64,000 nt of DNA, from positions 11,057,340 to 11,121,339 of the forward strand of contig OY855915.1 of assembly GCA_963693305.1 (NCBI GenBank). The letters are read 5' to 3'. The stretch comes from Meandrina meandrites (lineage: Eukaryota > Cnidaria > Anthozoa > Scleractinia > Meandrinidae). The notes under the pieces are model-generated. The model worked only from the letters and a program-made list of their open reading frames with translations. It was not told the DNA's origin and searched no databases. Each line of letters begins with the position of its first letter. Positions within the stretch are counted from its first letter, which is position 1. A program made the translations under genes and the position numbers. This document shows positions 59,553 through 64,000 of this stretch, piece after piece.

Positions 59553-60978
59553 CTCGATCAACACAAGCTTTACATAAGATAATAGTGCTATCGGAAAATA
59601 TGTGCTGGATATGCACAACAATTTGTTAAACTTAGCTTATGTCCGCACACTTCCATGGTAGCAAAACTTTGTCCATTTCGATCCACAAATGCTGATAATT
59701 GAATGTTCAAGGCTTTAACAGCGACCTTGTAACACTTGATTAGTAGAATCACGTAAAAATACAATATTCTTTGTTAACAGTTGTTGCCGCCATATTTTTT
59801 AGTCCGCAAAGGCCTGGGAAGTATTGCTCAGAACTCTATGTCTGCTTGTCTGCTCGGTAAAAAAAATACACTTTTAAAGCTCTTTCAAGCGATTTTCAGC
59901 TTCGTTGTGAAATGCAACTTTTTCACATTGAAAACAAAGTGATGCAATGATACGGATCAAGTTGCGGAGCTGGGTACTTTACCGAATCTCAAGATAATTT
60001 TATTTCTGATGGAGAAGTGTCAGGTGCCGGGTGGGGGAGGGGGACTGGGTGTCGGTGTATTATTCTCTATTTATCTCGTGGTCGGAAATTAGAAATCGTT
60101 TGTCTTTTGTCTTTGTTTATTCTCTCCTACGCGTTTCGTTAGACTAGCACTAACTTCATCAGGGATGTAGACTGTGAGAGATCGGGTAAAGTTTAAATTA
60201 TGCAAATTACTCGCATTCGTTTTTTCGCGTTGCACGCTGGGAAAAGAAAGTGAAGCCTGTAGTCGGAATTACCGCTATAAAACGTTAAAAACAAAAAAAA
60301 ATAAATCAAAGATAAGGTTTTCATTTTCACTGTTCAAAGTTTGATACCTTACAATTATTCTCCTGATTTATTAAATTTTTTGGAACTTTACTAAAATAGT
60401 TCTTAGTGTTTGAAAATGGAGAAATGCGGACTGTCGGCCCCATTGTCAAAGCAATTTTGTTCGGGTGCGGAGCACTTTAAAGGTAAAGAATCTCGTTTGA
60501 GAGAACTGAAAGTATATTAACGCTCAGCAACTATTTTACATATCCTTACTGATGCTTCCACGTTAACGTGAATGACTTCTCTCGAAATAAGAAAACAAAA
60601 ACAGCCTCAGACGTTTGACCGCGGTGAAAGTATTCCTTTTGAAAATTCCATTCTGATAGCACTGCGAGAGCCTGGGTCACAAAAAGAACATGGCGATCGA
60701 GCGTGAAACTGAAACTTTTGTACTGAATCTTCCGTCTTCATGAATTAAGCCTTGGAGAAGGTTCAGGGGAAAATCTCTCGCTGCTTGTGAAGAAACGCCC
60801 TCTATCTAAAGTCGACAGGAATTCTTGATTAATTTGAATCTGTGAATTTTAGCGTTCTTTGGCTGATTTGTCGACCTTGCTCTGTGAGCGAACAGACTGG
60901 TCGTTGCAAATGGAACAGAAATTTTCCGGTCACCGGGAGAAACGGGAAAAGAGGAATACCTCTGAAGGTATTGTCATA
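59553..60978. other. Upstream of the ankyrin gene, no gene seen
   Basis: Presumed promoter region of the minus-strand gene. It contains a G-rich run (60025-60045) and a CGTTTCGTTAG...CATCAGGG piece reminiscent of 10485-10623. No coding region supported. Confidence 0.45.
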
Positions 60979-61024
60979 CTATGGCAAGCCGTTACTGCGG
61001 TGCCAAAAGCCTTTCGAGTTTAAA

Positions 61025-61490
61025 ATCTTGGTCCAACCACCTGTTAGCATTGGCGAGTTGCAAAATTTACAACTTTGTCGTGTAGGCGTAACTACTAAGT
61101 CGAGCTTGATTTTCTTCACACCAAGGCCTGCCTGAAAAAGAACTTGTTTCTCTGTAGAGGTGGGAATTTTGCTTTGGTGGCGATCAGCAACACAAACGAA
61201 ACTAACTGTCCAACTCCTTTTCGCAACTGCCTTTTTTTTGCGATCAGCCCTTCTGCTATTACGACCATTAAACAGAGCCATGCGTTCCTGGCGCCACTGA
61301 CTCGCGCGTACGATCTTTTTCGGCGACGGCACAAAGATCACGGAGACAAAGGCGATCTCCAATCGTTGTTACACCTACACGACAAAGTTCTTCGTCCGAT
61401 AATGCCGCCACGTTCGCAGGCTCGATTCGTTCAGCTAAAAAAATGGGGAATAAGAGATTCCAAATGCAACTCCTTCAAAATGTCCTCCAT
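61025..61490 (-). pseudogene. SAM-domain protein remnant with two frameshifts
   Basis: From the ATG at 61490 the frame reads EDILKELHLESLIPHF, then shifts at a run of seven A (61437-61443, + strand). The adjoining frame reads AERIEP, ALSDEELCRVGV and TIGDRLCLRDL, a SAM-domain pattern. A second shift near 61310 leads to WRQERMALFNGRNSRR, SWTVSFVCVADR and VLFQAGLGVKKIKLDL. This order (SAM, basic linker, conserved SWTxxFVCLADR/GLGxKKIKLDL block) matches, as I recall it, a multi-copy uncharacterised family in corals and anemones. The homology beyond KKIKLDL is lost, so it is a truncated, decayed copy unless the shifts are sequencing errors. Confidence 0.55.
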
Positions 61491-61654
61491 GATTTTTTTT
61501 TCCGAAAGGCAAAAAGGCAAAACATGCGTAAAGTATGTTACACAAAGTATCTTGTAGAGCAAACCGGTTAAGCGGGTTCTTAAAGACGAGAGGGACCTGG
61601 GAAATAATGATTGACACCGGAAGTAAACTCGAATTGCCAAAAATAGAATAACAT

Positions 61655-62020
61655 TACATAATGGTAAAACCACAACACATAATGGTGAAACCACATAACG
61701 AAGGAACCGCACCACATAATGAAGGAACTGCACCACATAATGAAGGAACTGCAACACATAAAGAAACAACGACACAACATAATAGAAAGACCCCAGCACG
61801 TAATGAAATAACTTCAACACATAATGATAAAACCACAACACATAACGAAGGAAGAACATCACATAATGATCAAACCTCATCACATAATGACAAAAACGGA
61901 AATCAAAATGAAGAACCTTCAAAACATAATGCCAAAACTGCACCACGTAACGGAATATGGAAGATACAACATGACAGGACCACATCACATAATGACGAAA
62001 CGTCGAAACGTAATGATTAA
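61655..62020. repeat. 21-bp minisatellite (CACATAATGAAGGAACTGCAC type), ~17 units
   Basis: Units share CACATAATG or a close variant every 21 bases (PHNEGTA when read on the + strand). They are most regular at 61700-61760 and more varied to the right. Both strands are open: 119 codons on + (61661-62020) and up to 198 codons on minus. This is expected for a repeat with a period divisible by three, so neither is called a gene. Confidence 0.8.
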
Positions 62021-64000
62021 CGATCACATAAGGCAGTTATGGCTTTCCATAAGTGCTGGCTATAGCCGAGAATTACACTACACTATTTTTAGTGCAGAAT
62101 GCACTATTGTGATGGTTATGTGGGTTGTCGTCCACTAATCCACTAAGGTCCTAAGTCCCTAAGGCCCTCAGGCGCTAAGGTGTAAACTTTGATAGCTGAT
62201 TAAGTAATTAATATCAATTAATTAATTAGCTCATTAATTATTTTTATGGAGGGGGTAAGGGTGGGGAGTACCTGACTGCATGCACTTGGTAAAACGCAGA
62301 GTGTCTCTGCATTACTCTTATATGAAACACACAAAGACTATATATTTGTTTCTGAAAGCCCTACGCTGTCCATGTGGAACTATTCTTCCAAGAACAGGGA
62401 ACTTTGCGACAAACACATGCGCAGACGATAAGTCTGGGTTACAGTCTTGAACTCTCACGGACGTCACATGCCTTTCTCTGCGGTACGATTGTTGTAGACT
62501 CCGTGGTGCCAAGTTTAAACCGCAGTTAATTAAATTAGACTTTATGGCGTCGCAGTGCTTTGTGTGAAAAAATTCTTTATTCTTCATGAACCCAAAAAAA
62601 GCTTTCCGTTTATTAATTTATACCATCAGTGTTTTAACTGGTTTTAGTACGGACGGTAAAACAACTGCCATCGAATTCTCCAGGAACTCGCAGTATTCGA
62701 AAAACAAAACAATCAACAACAGCTTCTCACTAGAGAGCTCTTGTAAATATCAGACATAGTGCCTTCGTAATTAAATATGCAAAAACTTGTACCGGGATTT
62801 TTGGCGCAAATTTCCTGTCAGCCATGAAACAATATTTCTGCTGTGCTGCGCTCTGAAAACCCTTCCGAAAGATATGTTTTTTGATTTGATCCGTCTATTA
62901 ATTTTTGAGAAACGACTTTCGTGACATTTGAAACATCGTACATCGTGCTAAAACTCAGTCAAGCGGAAAAATGAGACAACCTATTATAGATTGCGCTGAT
63001 TGGCCAAAAGTGTGACAGCTCAGACAACCGGAAGCAGCTTGGGATTTCGAGTCATTCAAAAGTGTGTGTTTAGGAAACGGAATTTTAGCCAGCTGAAGTT
63101 TGAGTTCATGGCGATTCAAGTTTTCTAGTTTCTTGGTCCAACAATAATTCATTAGTTAAAATAACGAGTAATAACAAAATAGTGGAAAATATGTTTGAAA
63201 GAAAATCGAAAGTGCCACGTGACAAACTTTAAAGTGAAAAACAAAAGTATCACGTTACAATGTTTGGCAGAAAAACAAAGGCATAATGTTGCAAACGAAA
63301 AGAGTTGTGTTACCGCAATAAAAGAGTGATTTCACAAACATCGATTCTTACATGCTGATGAGAATCGTTAAATGCTAAACTGGAAGGACAATAATATTTT
63401 TCTGATCTGTTTCCGTACCAGCGTGCGTACCTGTGTCTCACATGATATGCCAAACAACAGCAAAACAAAAAAACTTGAACTTGCTTGAGCTCTTTTTATA
63501 TTGAGGGTGAGAGTGCAATCTAAAGGCATTGTTGATGTGATTTTTGTCTAATGCAACTTCTATCGCCCCCGAGCTCGCAATCAAAGTCGCAAGTGTAAAC
63601 TAGCGGCAATAGTATGTCAGTAAGCATTTGGGTTTTGCAAACTAGTACGTGCACAACTGTTCATTATGTGCGTTCTTCTTTGTTCTTTCTCTCTTTCTCA
63701 TTAGCATTTAACGATTCACATTAGCATGTAAAAATCGAGGTTTGTGAAATCGCTCTAAAGACAAGCGTGCGTGACACGTCTTGCGTTTCAATGTCTTATT
63801 GATTGAAGTGAAATGAGGTAAACAACGTACCAAAACAAGTTAAACACCGAACTTTTAATTAATCAGCCACTTCGCATTCTGCACTGCCCTTTGAGTCTCT
63901 GAGCATAGTTAATAGAGCATAGTACAGGAGCGCAAAACAAAAGATGTGCACGGTCGTGGACCTTCCAACCTGAATCTTGGCCTCTTTGTTTGCTCTTTTG
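62021..64000. other. Right end of window, no gene seen
   Basis: AT-rich, with a small palindrome AGTGCAGAATGCACT near 62090 and runs of AATTAATTA near 62215. Short ORFs only; no domain, splice pattern or RNA gene recognised. Confidence 0.5.

Noticed and set aside
61431..62027. 198-codon minus-strand frame rich in HYV
   Set aside because: Mostly the 21-bp minisatellite read in antisense; it only runs by chance into the SAM start region.

Overview
The window is animal nuclear DNA. It is AT-rich and intron-rich, with GT-AG introns, AATAAA-type poly(A) signals and a very high load of short inverted-repeat (MITE-like) elements. The gene content (a FAPP2-type lipid-transfer protein, a two-pore K+ channel, a rhodopsin-like receptor, an ankyrin-repeat protein, an L1/Tx1-like LINE and a broken copy of a SAM-domain family I associate with corals) suggests a cnidarian, most likely a stony coral. 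The species assignment is inference; no rRNA or mitochondrial marker is present.

Layout. (1) 1-6040, + strand: the last ten exons of a PLEKHA8/FAPP2-like gene ending in a complete GLTP domain; the N-terminal PH domain lies left of the window. (2) 8669-9328, +: an intronless class-A GPCR-like ORF that stops after TM5. (3) 12616-16209, +: a complete two-exon K2P potassium channel whose single intron cuts the first selectivity-filter glycine codon. (4) 16.2-30.1 kb: a gene-poor, repeat-dense stretch with one plausible 95-codon ORF on the minus strand (24229-24516). (5) 30263-59552, minus: a 12-exon gene for a 1138-residue protein. It has six ankyrin repeats (nearly one per exon), two consecutive exons carrying a duplicated GGN motif, 22 copies of a 17-residue tandem repeat, a long Ser-rich tail and a C-terminal CRLM (possible CaaX box). 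(6) 59.6-64 kb: no intact gene; a frameshifted SAM-domain gene remnant and a 21-bp minisatellite.

Mobile DNA dominates the introns of the ankyrin gene. A full-length 5.58-kb L1/Tx1-like LINE with 13-bp target-site duplications (47885-53463) and a 5'-truncated relative with 12-bp duplications (40010-41732) both sit antisense to the host gene. Two copies of a ~2.7-kb non-autonomous element lie at 16.57-19.40 kb and 54.35-57.01 kb. One carries a 415-bp inserted element with a perfect 8-bp target duplication, and the matching empty site is visible in the other copy. About twenty further inverted-repeat elements are annotated individually.

The genes do not form an operon or an obvious pathway. 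The most unusual object is the ankyrin/tandem-repeat/CaaX protein.
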